This document shows, piece after piece, positions 1 to 6,498 of a DNA stretch of 15,300 nucleotides. The stretch is from NCBI GenBank assembly GCA_949288405.1, contig CASEKM010000009.1, positions 1 to 15,300 of the forward strand. Reading direction: 5' to 3'. The notes beneath the pieces were generated by a model that worked only from the letters and a program-made list of their open reading frames with translations, was not told the DNA's origin and did not search any database. Positions within the stretch are counted from its first letter, which is position 1. Every line of letters begins with the position of its first letter. The position numbers and the translations under genes were made by a program. This stretch comes from an uncultured bacterium (GTDB lineage Bacteria > Bacillota > Clostridia > Oscillospirales > Oscillospiraceae).

Positions 1-1
1 C

Positions 2-295
2 TGGCTGATCGCCGGACAGCCCGCCCTGGGCTTCACGGTCAACTTCGGGGATGGAACGCTGCTGGTATCCCAGGTGGAGCGCGGCAGCAACGCCTACGCG
101 GCCGGCCTGCGGGAGGGGGACCGGGTGACCGGGCTGAACGGCACGGCAGTCTCCTCCATCCAGGCCCTCAAAGATGCCAAGGCCGGGCTCCTCCCAGGGG
201 AGTCTGTCTCCCTGCAGATCCTCCGGGACGGCAAAACGCGCTCCATCACGTTTACCGTGCAGCAGGAATCTGATTTTCCTGATCGAGTGCGCTGA
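2..295 (+). CDS. PDZ-domain protein, C-terminal part (probably HtrA/DegP-type serine protease)
   Basis: The frame is open from base 2 to a TGA at 293-295, so only the last 97 codons are in the window. The residues form one PDZ domain. An LGF motif sits near the start, then SQVERGSNAYAAGLREGDRV (the usual 'V..GS.A..AGL..GD.I' core), NGTAV, and a closing strand with LQILRDGKTRSITFTV. PDZ domains bind C-terminal peptides. A PDZ at the extreme C-terminus of a bacterial protein is typical of HtrA-type envelope serine proteases, but site-2 proteases, C-terminal processing proteases and other scaffolds also carry one. The catalytic part lies upstream of the window, so the HtrA assignment is inference. 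A very strong terminator follows 57 bases downstream, so the gene ends its transcription unit. Confidence 0.8.
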   Translation, partial: WLIAGQPALGFTVNFGDGTLLVSQVERGSNAYAAGLREGDRVTGLNGTAVSSIQALKDAKAGLLPGESVSLQILRDGKTRSITFTVQQESDFPDRVR

Positions 296-311
296 ACTGT
301 GCGCGCCCATG

Positions 312-432
312 GGTAGACCACTCCGGTCTACCAGATGTCTACCAGGTCTACCGCCGGGAACCGTTGCCGCTCAACGGTTCCCGGCTTTTTGCGTTTCGTC
401 GTTTTGACGGGCGGTCTACCAGCGGTCTACCA
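312..432. repeat. Cluster of GGTCTACC words around the terminator
   Basis: The octamer GGTCTACC occurs at 325-332, 345-352, 413-420 and 424-431. It occurs inverted as GGTAGACC at 312-319, and with one change as TGTCTACC at 336-343. The last two direct copies are an exact 11-bp tandem duplication, GCGGTCTACCA at 411-421 and 422-432. The 312-319 and 325-332 copies form an 8-bp inverted repeat with a 5-base loop. The copies flank the terminator hairpin at 353-390 on both sides. No function is recognised. Confidence 0.7.
353..390 (+). terminator. Rho-independent terminator of the PDZ gene
   Basis: A perfect 14-bp stem, GCCGGGAACCGTTG (353-366) and its complement (372-385), with a 5-base loop CCGCT, is followed at once by TTTTT (386-390). 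Strand and position fit termination of the PDZ-domain gene ending at 295. Confidence 0.93.
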
Positions 433-445
433 GACTCATTTTTTC

Positions 446-479
446 GGGAGGAAACCTCGGGTTTCTCCCTCTTTTTTTA
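446..479 (+). terminator. Second terminator-like hairpin upstream of the S-layer gene
   Basis: GGGAGGAAACC (446-456) pairs with GGTTTCTCCC (460-469), with one bulged G and a TCG loop. A T-rich run follows (472-478 is TTTTTTT). It lies 56 bases after the first terminator with no gene between them. It may be a backup terminator for the PDZ gene, the end of a lost small gene, or a leader element of the gene downstream. Confidence 0.65.
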
Positions 480-613
480 TCTTTTTGCAACGTCTGGAGG
501 GGTGCAAGGGGCGTTATGCTTTCCTGATTTGTCCTCGTTCCCTTAGAATTGACAGATAAGGTAAAAATTAGGGCAACAAGAGCTCCCCATGCCGCCTGGG
601 TCTCACCGCGGCC

Positions 614-3600
614 ATGATTTCCGGCCTGATGGTGATGGGCTCCAGCGCCGCGAGCTACGCGGACGTGGCGGACACTGATAATGTGGAAGCTATTGAGGTT
701 CTCCAGGCCGTCGGCATCATGGTCGGCGACGAGAACGGAGACTTCAACCCCGATCAGAACGTCACCCGCAACGAGATGGCCGTTGTTATGTCCAACCTGA
801 TGGAGTACAACGTGGCCAGCTATGCCAACACCTCTCCCTTCATCGATGTGCCCAGCTGGGCTGAGCCCTATGTGGCTGCCTGCTGGACCAACGGCATCAC
901 TGCCGGCACCAGCGCTACCACCTACGGCGGCAGCGACAACGTGACCACTTCCCAGGCGGCCCTGATGCTGATGAAGGCTCTGGGCTACTTCCAGTACAGC
1001 CAGGACTTCGGCCAGGATTGGCAGCTGGCTACCGCCACCAAGGGCAACGACATCGACCTGTTCAACGGCGTCGACTCCGGTCTGCGGGATCCTATGACCC
1101 GTAACGACCTGGCCCAGCTGGTGCTGAACACCCTGGAGTCCGGCACTGTGTCCGCCTCCACCAGCGGTTCCATCACTGTGGGCGGCGTGACCATCGCCAC
1201 CGACGTGCAGTACAACTACGTGACCAGCAACGCCGGTTATGCTAAGTCCATCAGCGGCGCTCTGTCCACCGACGCCAACTCCGACGCCGGCCGGCCCATC
1301 GTGGAGCTGGGCGAGGACCTGTACCAGGGCGACCTGGCCAAGGCCAAGGATCACGACGCCTTCGGCCGTCCCGCCGCTATCTGGGCCTACAAGGACAACG
1401 AGATCGGCACCTATGTGGACGACCGTACCCAGACCTGGACCACTAAGGTCACCGAGCGCGACCTGTATCGTTCCGCTGGTACCGCCGCTGTGAACGACTA
1501 CACCTGGACCTACTGGATCGACGGTGAGGCTCACGCCATGGACGGCTCCAAGCTGGATCGGAACGACACCGACCGCTGGCAGACCACCGGCAACGGCGTT
1601 CTGACCGAGATGTTCGTGGACACCGTGGCCGAGACCGTGGACGTGACCGTGATCCACAGCTATGTGGCCGAGGTCAGCCGCGTGGAGTCCAACGACGATG
1701 ACAATGACTACACCGTCACTGTCAACCTGAAGACCCGTCCCGACGGCGTGGCTGTGAACCGTGAGTTCAGCACCGAGGACGAGTTCGCCCGCGGCGATAT
1801 CGTCGTGGTGAACATCGCCGACGGCGACATCGAGGCCATGACTCTGGCCGAGACCGTCGAGGGTACCGTTTCCGCCGTGAAGGCCAACGACTACCTGCGC
1901 ATCGACGGTACCACCTACAACTACAACTATGCCTACACCACCGACACTGTTCTGAATGGCTACACCTCTGACAACAAGGGCCTGTATGACCTGGAGAACA
2001 ACACCCCCGCCAACCCCGGCGCCGGTGACGAGGTCGTCCTGTACCTGGACGCCAACGGCTGCCTGGTGGCTGTGGCTGAGGCCGGTGAGGTCGCCGAGGA
2101 CTACATCCTGGTGAAGGGCATCCACCAGGCTTACGGCGACAACTCCGCCAAGATCGTGAAGTACGACGGCACTGAGGAGACCATTGACATCGACGAGGTC
2201 GACGGCAATGACGATCCCGCTACCGTTAATGGCAACTATACTGCCAAGGAGCAGCTGGGCCTGGGCGTGTACAAGTACAGCCGCAGCGGCAACGCTTACG
2301 ACCTGAGTTCTTCCAAGGCTGACGATCCTGAGTTCCGGACCGTTCGGATGTACGAGGTGAAGATCGAGAACGGCCGCTCCCGCATGGTGGAGGAAGATAC
2401 CGCTCACGATAACGATACCTACTATGTGGACAGCAACACCGTGTTCGTGGACGCCTGGAACAACACCTCCTACATCGGCTACAACAACGTGCCCACCATG
2501 AGCGACGTTGAGGGCTGGGTCGTGTACGACGAGGACAACTCTGTGGCCGACGTGGTGTTCATCACCAACGACGTGGCCTATGAGCTGGACAACGACAACT
2601 TCTTCCTGGTGACCAGCACCAATGGCGAGGAGGAGTACAACGAGAAGGGCAACACCTGGAACTACACCGGCTACATCAACGGCGAGGAGACCACCCTCAC
2701 CTTTGCCGATGAGCAGAATCTGACCGTTGGCGTGTACAAGATTCTCAAGACCGACAGCGACGGCAATGTGACCGACATTGATCGGATCGTTGACAAGGGT
2801 GAGATCCTGAACAACTACGGCGTTAACTCTGACGCCTATGCCACCTATGCCAAGGGCCAGAGCCTGACTGTGGCCAAGGCTAATAACAGCGATAAGAGCT
2901 ACGACTCCTCCAAGGGTGAGGTTGCTCACGAGCGCTTCACCTATCTGAGCGACGAGTCCCTGGTGGTCGTTGTCAACCTGAACGACGAGAACGACGATGT
3001 GGATACCGTTGCCATCGGCGATCTGGGCGACATCAACGTGGTGGACGCCAACAACCCGCAGGATGCTGAGACCAGCGCTGTCTACATCCTGAATGTGGAT
3101 GACAACGACGAGGCCGCTCCTGTGGCCAAGCTGATCCTGGTGGTCAACCCCGATCCCACCGGCGAGGACGCTGACGGCGATAAGAATGCCGGTAACTTCA
3201 AGTACAACGTCACTGTGGCCAACAACGGCACCGCCCGTGTCAACGTGACCAACTTCCAGTGGCCTGCTAACGCCCAGAATTCCAAGGCTACCATCAACTT
3301 TGAGCTGGTGGATGAGGACGGCAACTATGTAGACGATGGACAGGTTGAGCTGACCTATCCTAAGACCAGCGGTAGCGCGACCATTACTGGTACCGGCTAT
3401 GGCCGCGGCGACAGCCTGGACATTGAGGCGATCGACATCGACTATACGTCTGCTGCGGTTACCTCCATCGCGGTTAAGACCACCCCTGATAAGATGACCT
3501 ACAGCGCCGCTGATAATGAGTTTGATGCCACTGGTCTGGTCATCACTGCCACCTATGATAACGGGAATAAGGCGGATATTGCTTATACCAACGATAATAA

Positions 3601-3952
3601 GGCCGACTTTTCCTTTGATCCGACCACGATTGCCTACAACACCAGCGAGGTTGAAATCACCTATGGTGGTAAGACCTGTGATCTGACGGGCTTCGCATGG
3701 GATAAGGCTATTGCAAGTATTGCAGTTAAGCAGGATCCGACCAAGACGACCTACAGCAATGAGGAGTCCTTTGAGGCTGCTGGTCTGATTATTACCGTGA
3801 CCTATGATGACACTACCACTGAGGACATTACCTATAGCGACGACACTGCCGAGGATTTCTCCTTCAGTGCCGGTACGGTTTACACTGGTATGTCTAAGGT
3901 TACTGTCACCTATGGTGAAAAGACTTGCGACGTGACTATCACCGTATCCTAA
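614..3952 (+). CDS. Secreted S-layer-type protein: SLH domains plus two C-terminal Ig-like (Big_3) repeats
   Basis: This is a large surface protein of 1112 residues counted from ATG 614. Residues 1-16 are the hydrophobic part of a signal peptide, with a likely cut after SAASYA. SLH units, which bind secondary cell-wall polymer, lie at about 15-64 (with TRNE, the usual TRAE position) and 74-128; a divergent third lies at about 129-178. The long middle is rich in Asp, Asn, Thr and Tyr, acidic, and has no recognised catalytic motif. Two related Ig-like repeats of about 80 residues close the protein (about 948-1029 and 1031-1112), each with SIAVK near the start and a KTCD motif near the end. The start is uncertain. 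The frame is open back to 572 (TAG at 569-571), and those codons read as a signal-peptide n-region (NKSS, then CRLGLTAA). However, they contain no ATG, GTG or TTG, and no Shine-Dalgarno site precedes 614. The true start may be lost, or a base may be missing. Confidence 0.85.
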   Translation: MISGLMVMGSSAASYADVADTDNVEAIEVLQAVGIMVGDENGDFNPDQNVTRNEMAVVMSNLMEYNVASYANTSPFIDVPSWAEPYVAACWTNGITAGTSATTYGGSDNVTTSQAALMLMKALGYFQYSQDFGQDWQLATATKGNDIDLFNGVDSGLRDPMTRNDLAQLVLNTLESGTVSASTSGSITVGGVTIATDVQYNYVTSNAGYAKSISGALSTDANSDAGRPIVELGEDLYQGDLAKAKDHDAFGRPAAIWAYKDNEIGTYVDDRTQTWTTKVTERDLYRSAGTAAVNDYTWTYWIDGEAHAMDGSKLDRNDTDRWQTTGNGVLTEMFVDTVAETVDVTVIHSYVAEVSRVESNDDDNDYTVTVNLKTRPDGVAVNREFSTEDEFARGDIVVVNIADGDIEAMTLAETVEGTVSAVKANDYLRIDGTTYNYNYAYTTDTVLNGYTSDNKGLYDLENNTPANPGAGDEVVLYLDANGCLVAVAEAGEVAEDYILVKGIHQAYGDNSAKIVKYDGTEETIDIDEVDGNDDPATVNGNYTAKEQLGLGVYKYSRSGNAYDLSSSKADDPEFRTVRMYEVKIENGRSRMVEEDTAHDNDTYYVDSNTVFVDAWNNTSYIGYNNVPTMSDVEGWVVYDEDNSVADVVFITNDVAYELDNDNFFLVTSTNGEEEYNEKGNTWNYTGYINGEETTLTFADEQNLTVGVYKILKTDSDGNVTDIDRIVDKGEILNNYGVNSDAYATYAKGQSLTVAKANNSDKSYDSSKGEVAHERFTYLSDESLVVVVNLNDENDDVDTVAIGDLGDINVVDANNPQDAETSAVYILNVDDNDEAAPVAKLILVVNPDPTGEDADGDKNAGNFKYNVTVANNGTARVNVTNFQWPANAQNSKATINFELVDEDGNYVDDGQVELTYPKTSGSATITGTGYGRGDSLDIEAIDIDYTSAAVTSIAVKTTPDKMTYSAADNEFDATGLVITATYDNGNKADIAYTNDNKADFSFDPTTIAYNTSEVEITYGGKTCDLTGFAWDKAIASIAVKQDPTKTTYSNEESFEAAGLIITVTYDDTTTEDITYSDDTAEDFSFSAGTVYTGMSKVTVTYGEKTCDVTITVS

Positions 3953-3997
3953 GAATTTGATTTTGATTCTCTGTAATCAATCATCCATTTTCTAAAC

Positions 3998-4035
3998 AAG
4001 ACCCGCCCATCTTGGGCGGGTCTTGCCTATTTTTT
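3998..4035 (+). terminator. Terminator of the S-layer gene
   Basis: A perfect 12-bp stem AAGACCCGCCCA (3998-4009) / TGGGCGGGTCTT (4013-4024) with a TCT loop is followed by GCCTATTTTTT. It lies 45 bases after the S-layer stop. It could also serve the minus-strand gene that ends at 4090, but on that strand the tail (GTTTAGAAAA) has no T run. Confidence 0.88.
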
Positions 4036-4089
4036 CGGATACCGTGCCGTCCAGCAGGAAAACACTCTGGCTCAAAAATTATGCCATTT

Positions 4090-4635
4090 TCAGGAAAAGG
4101 CAATGTAATAGTAGGTAACACCCATCTCATTGCTCAGGATTCGGTCTCCAGTACCGGCGGATTCGTAGGCCACGGAAAACCCATTGGAAACGACCTGTAA
4201 AACGAGTTTTGACGCGCTTTTCGACTGAACCGGATGGCCTGTGTAAGCCAGACCGCCATAGTGGGAGCTGGAGTATTCCAGCCCGTCATAGGTCGCACCA
4301 AAACTGGTAAAAACCAGCACCGCCTTGGGGGTGAAACCGAGAGAGATGGTACGGGACGACGCATCGTCTCCGGTATAGGTCCCGAAGGTGAGCTTGGTCA
4401 GGTCAGCCTGGATCTGCTGGACGGTGGTGTTCAGGGTGTTTAATGCGCTCTGGCTGGCCTTCTGGGCCACGGTGTTGGAGAGACTGGTCAGGGCGCTCTG
4501 GTCCGCCTTGCCGCTGTCCAGGGCGGCCAGAGCCGCGTCCAGCTTGGCGTTGTCGGCGTTGAAGTCGGTGCGCTGGACCTGGTCGGTGGGTTCCCACTGA
4601 CAGAGGGCATAGTTTTCGGTGTAATTGGATGCCAT
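4090..4635 (-). CDS. Phage tail-fibre-like protein, free-standing
   Basis: The gene encodes 181 residues starting at ATG 4635, with GGAGG at 4646-4650 at good spacing. Residues 1-30 (YTENYALCQWEPTDQV, then a DFNADNAK stretch) resemble the N-terminal caps seen in tail-fibre or surface proteins of Clostridia prophages. Residues about 43-82 are a predicted coiled coil. It contains two 16-residue copies, KADQSALTSLSNTVAQ (43-58) and KASQSALNTLNTTVQQ (59-74), the type of repeat that trimerises fibres. Residues 83-181 form a Gly/Ser/Tyr-rich C-terminal domain opening with GTYTGDDASSRTISLGFTPK, a motif known from receptor-binding ends of phage fibres. There is no signal peptide. No other phage gene is nearby, so this is a domesticated, leftover or cargo gene rather than part of a visible prophage. 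The family call comes from memory of similar proteins, and the function is not proven. Confidence 0.68.
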   Translation of the reverse strand: MASNYTENYALCQWEPTDQVQRTDFNADNAKLDAALAALDSGKADQSALTSLSNTVAQKASQSALNTLNTTVQQIQADLTKLTFGTYTGDDASSRTISLGFTPKAVLVFTSFGATYDGLEYSSSHYGGLAYTGHPVQSKSASKLVLQVVSNGFSVAYESAGTGDRILSNEMGVTYYYIAFS

Positions 4636-4793
4636 AACAAAAATTCCTCCTTGTATGAATGGGCCCGGCGGGCCCCCGGACGGGGCGCGGCGCGGGTCTG
4701 TTCATATTAGGAGGAAATCAATATTTTGTTGCATGTTATGATACATTTATTGGAAATTATGGCCGTGGTGCGGGTATTGAGGCGGGGGGAGGA

Positions 4794-4822
4794 AAACGGG
4801 CGGGGTCTGGCCCGCCGTTTTT
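4794..4822. terminator. Orphan, possibly bidirectional terminator
   Basis: AAAACGGGCGGG pairs with CCCGCCGTTTT with one bulged G, around a GTCTGG-type loop. It has A's on the left and a five-T run on the right, so it could act in either direction. No gene ends just before it on either strand, unless the 45-codon frame noted in this region was once longer. Confidence 0.5.
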
Positions 4823-4905
4823 CGATTCTCCAGCGCTCCCCTCATCCGCCGCGCTTCGCGTGACACCTGTCCCGATCCCCTCTGTCTCGCTACGCTCGAC
4901 ATCTC

Positions 4906-4989
4906 CCCTGGATACGGGGAGTCGGCCCCCTGACAGGGGGAATCGGCCCCCTGACAGGGGGAATCGGCCCCTTGATAAGGGGAGTCGGC
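4906..4989. repeat. Tandem 21-bp repeat, four units
   Basis: Four head-to-tail 21-bp units lie at 4906-4926, 4927-4947, 4948-4968 and 4969-4989, and a partial fifth follows (cccccaggggga). Units 2 and 3 are identical. Each unit is CCCC, then TGACA or a variant, then GGGG, then A(A/G)TCGGC, so each can fold into a small C4/G4 hairpin. Units 1 and 4 differ in the loop and in AGTCGGC versus AATCGGC. The flanks (CGCGCTTCGCG before; GGGGAGGCTTGGAG after) look like the edges of an interspersed element common in GC-rich gut Firmicutes. That last point is inference from general knowledge. Confidence 0.85.
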
Positions 4990-5238
4990 CCCCAGGGGGA
5001 GGCTTGGAGAGATGCGGTAGAAAAGCCCTAGATGAAGGGCATGAGGCCCACGGCGGGGCCCCGAAGAAAAACGTGTTTGAAACATAATGAAAAATTTGTT
5101 CTGAAAATCAGGGGGCGGTCCGGGGAATTTCTTCAAAAAGGCCAGAAAAAATTTTGAAAACCGGAGGCGTGCCCCCTGGAATTATTCTCCATGTGCAGAT
5201 AAGATTTTTGTCGAATTTTGCACAAGGAGTGAATGGAT

Positions 5239-5508
5239 ATGACAAATGCCAGTCGGGACGCACTGCGGGAGACGATCCCGCCGGTGCTGAGACGTCTGCG
5301 CCGGGAAAAGCGGTATACCAAGGAGGTGATGGCCGCCAAGCTGAATATCTCGGCCAGGAGCTATTACGATTTGGAGAAAGGGCGGAGCCAGTGCAGCGCG
5401 CCGGTGCTGGTGCGGACCCTGAACCTGGTCGACGACCCGGGGGAGCAGTCGCGGCTGCTGTGGGCGCTCCAGAGATGGATGGACCTGTATGAGAGCACGG
5501 CACTGTGA
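5239..5508 (+). CDS. Small XRE-family helix-turn-helix protein
   Basis: The product is an 89-residue DNA-binding protein. A helix-turn-helix of the Cro/CI (XRE) type spans about residues 13-50: RRLRREKRYTKEVMAAKLNI, then SARSYYDLEKGRSQ, matching the usual 'A..L.IS...Y...E.G...' pattern. The C-terminal 35 residues (LVRTLNLVDDPGEQSRLLWA onward) are helical with no recognised domain. The start is ATG 5239: AAGGAG at 5224-5229 lies 9 bases before it, but only 3 bases before the alternative ATG at 5233, which would add two residues. The last 20 bases overlap the next gene, which implies translational coupling and a shared role. No terminator or promoter of its own could be fixed. The target sites are unknown. 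Confidence 0.8.
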   Translation: MTNASRDALRETIPPVLRRLRREKRYTKEVMAAKLNISARSYYDLEKGRSQCSAPVLVRTLNLVDDPGEQSRLLWALQRWMDLYESTAL

Positions 5509-5854
5509 GGACGGGCGGGAGGAGACCCTGCGCAGGGCGTGGGGGATGCTGCTGGCGCTGGGGGCGGCGCCCACCTACGCCGGGTTCCGGCAGGCGGCTG
5601 CGGCGGCCTGTGCGGCGGCCGGGCGGCCGGAGCTGCTGCTCTCCCTGTCCAAGTGGCTGTATCCCCTGGTGGCGGAGGAGCAGGGCACCACGGCGGCGGC
5701 GGTGGAGCGGAACATTCGGACGTTGATCGACCGGGTGTGGCGGCGCAGCCCGGAGCTGCTGCGGCAGGCGGGGTTTGCCGGGGAGCGGCGGCCCACCTGC
5801 GGGGAGTTTGTGGGGCTGCTGGCGGCGCGGCTGGCCGGGGCGGAGCGGGCGTAA
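5489..5854 (+). CDS. Free-standing Spo0A C-terminal (sporulation effector) domain protein
   Basis: The product has 121 residues. From about residue 20 onward it follows the Spo0A C-terminal DNA-binding domain. LLALGAAPTYAGFRQAAAAA corresponds to the family's 'GVPAHIKGYQYLREAI' region. SKWLYPLVAEEQGTT corresponds to 'TK.LYP.IA....TT', AAVERNIRTLIDRVW to the recognition helix 'SRVERAIRHAIEVAW', and RPTCGEFVGLLAARL to the closing 'KPTNSEFIA..AD.L'. No phospho-acceptor receiver domain is present, whereas Spo0A itself has about 260 residues. It overlaps the upstream helix-turn-helix gene by 20 bases; no strong ribosome site precedes ATG 5489, so coupled translation is likely. ATG 5546 is a possible shorter start. 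Base composition is extreme (50 of 60 bases G or C in 5581-5640). The stop codon lies in the A run of the rpiB terminator. Which promoters it acts on cannot be read from the sequence. Confidence 0.75.
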   Translation: MRARHCEDGREETLRRAWGMLLALGAAPTYAGFRQAAAAACAAAGRPELLLSLSKWLYPLVAEEQGTTAAAVERNIRTLIDRVWRRSPELLRQAGFAGERRPTCGEFVGLLAARLAGAERA

Positions 5855-5884
5855 AAAAGAAGGAGCGGCCCAGACGGCCGCCCC
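5853..5884 (-). terminator. Terminator of rpiB
   Basis: Read on the minus strand, GGGGCGGCC (5884-5876), loop GTCTG and GGCCGCTCC (5870-5862) form a 9-bp stem with one G-U pair. TTCTTTTTT follows (5861-5853). It lies 15 bases beyond the rpiB stop. The convergent plus-strand gene ends inside the T-run complement. Confidence 0.85.
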
Positions 5885-5899
5885 TCGATCAGCGGGAGC

Positions 5900-6340
5900 T
5901 CACTGTTCCTTCTCCACGTCCATCATCTCGCCCACCCGGCGGGCGTGACGGCCGCCCTCAAACTCTGTGTTCAAAAAGACGTCTACGATCCGCTCCGCCA
6001 TATTGGGACCGATCATCCCGGCGCCCATGGACAGCATATTGGCGTCGTTGTGGCGGCGGGTGAGCTCAGCGGAGAGGGGATCGCTGCACAGGGCGCAGCG
6101 GATGCCGTGGACCTTGTTGGCGGTGATGGAGATGCCGATGCCGGTGGTGCAGATGACGATGCCCCGGTCACAGCGGCCGTCGGCCACCGCCTGGGCAGCC
6201 GCCTTGCCGAAAATGGGGTAGTCGCAGCTCTCCTCACTGTCGCAGCCGCAGTCCAGGACGTTGAGGCCCTTGGCGGTGAGATAGGCCTTGATATGCTCCT
6301 TGAGGCGGTAGCCGCCGTGGTCAGACGCAATGGAAATCAT
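5900..6340 (-). CDS. rpiB: Ribose-5-phosphate isomerase B (RpiB/LacAB family)
   Basis: The product has 146 residues, the usual length. It interconverts ribose-5-phosphate and ribulose-5-phosphate in the cytoplasmic pentose phosphate pathway. Family landmarks are all present: SDHGG at 6-10 (D7, H8), DYPIFG at 40-45, catalytic Cys64 in CTTGIGISITANK (64-76), RHNDANML at 96-103 with His97, and EGGRH at 128-132. These match the positions of Cys, His and Arg known from E. coli RpiB. ATG 6340 is preceded by GGAGGAG (6347-6353). The gene has its own promoter (6390-6418) and its own terminator, so it is a single-gene unit placed after glgP. Some family members act on allose-6-phosphate or galactose-6-phosphate, but the absence of a partner gene argues for RpiB. 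Confidence 0.95.
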   Translation of the reverse strand: MISIASDHGGYRLKEHIKAYLTAKGLNVLDCGCDSEESCDYPIFGKAAAQAVADGRCDRGIVICTTGIGISITANKVHGIRCALCSDPLSAELTRRHNDANMLSMGAGMIGPNMAERIVDVFLNTEFEGGRHARRVGEMMDVEKEQ

Positions 6341-6389
6341 AGTTTACTCCTCCTCTGCCCTGTGTCAGCGGGCACGATTCTATAGCCCT

Positions 6390-6418
6390 ATTGTAGTGCA
6401 TTCCGCCAAAATTTGCAA
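6390..6418 (-). promoter_or_regulatory. Sigma-A-type promoter of rpiB
   Basis: On the minus strand TTGCAA (6418-6413, 4 of 6 consensus) and TACAAT (6395-6390, 5 of 6) are separated by exactly 17 bases. Transcription would start near 6383, giving a leader of about 43 bases that carries the GGAGGAG ribosome site. Confidence 0.75.
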
Positions 6419-6452
6419 GGGGGACCGGGGGTTTCCCCAGGGCCGGAAGGGC

Positions 6453-6486
6453 AAAACCGCCCGCCGCATGCTGCGGCGGGCGGTTT
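6453..6486 (-). terminator. Terminator of glgP
   Basis: A perfect 15-bp stem (AAACCGCCCGCCGCA at 6454-6468 and its complement at 6472-6486) with a 3-base loop is followed on the minus strand by only four T's. It begins 13 bases past the glgP stop. The T run is short but the stem is very stable. Confidence 0.8.
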
Positions 6487-6498
6487 GAGGCAATGAGA

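Larger units (their letters stand above)
296..613. other. Non-coding gap between PDZ gene and S-layer gene
   Basis: About 320 bases hold two terminators and the GGTCTACC repeats. A TTGACA hexamer lies at 549-554, but the bases 17 further on (572-577, GGCAAC) do not make a -10 box. No credible promoter or ribosome site for the downstream gene is visible. Short open frames here lack ribosome sites and overlap the hairpins. Confidence 0.6.
4636..5238. other. Gene-poor region with orphan terminator, tandem repeats and a possible remnant ORF
   Basis: No convincing gene is seen in these 600 bases. The region holds the ribosome site of the minus-strand tail-fibre-like gene (4646-4650), an orphan hairpin (4794-4822), a tandem 21-bp repeat (4906-4989) and an AT-rich stretch before the helix-turn-helix gene. 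A plus-strand AGGAGG at 4709-4714 precedes TTG 4726, which opens a 45-codon frame ending at TGA 4861. That frame runs through the orphan hairpin and into the repeat-type sequence, so it is more likely a remnant than a gene. Confidence 0.5.

Noticed and set aside
549..577. Promoter for the S-layer gene at TTGACA 549-554
   Set aside because: The hexamer is perfect, but no -10-like sequence occurs at 15-19 bases, so it is kept only as part of the missing-start finding.
416..2929. 837-codon open frame antisense to the S-layer gene
   Set aside because: It is a by-product of C/G-ending codons on the opposite strand. It is Val/Gly/His-rich with no domain, no ribosome site, and runs into the upstream terminators.
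4906..4989. CRISPR array
   Set aside because: The 21-bp units are directly adjacent with no unique spacers, and no cas genes are present.
4747..5136. Minus-strand protein with ADSPCQG repeats
   Set aside because: The peptide repeats are only the translation of the 21-bp DNA repeat. There is no ribosome site or domain.
4090..5854. Intact prophage or integrated element
   Set aside because: No integrase, terminase, capsid, attachment repeats or flanking tRNA are seen; only one fibre-like gene and two regulators.
5539..6063. 174-codon plus-strand frame overlapping the Spo0A-like gene and rpiB
   Set aside because: It is almost all Gly, Ala and Arg and crosses the terminator at 5853-5884. The adjacent frame gives a recognisable Spo0A domain.
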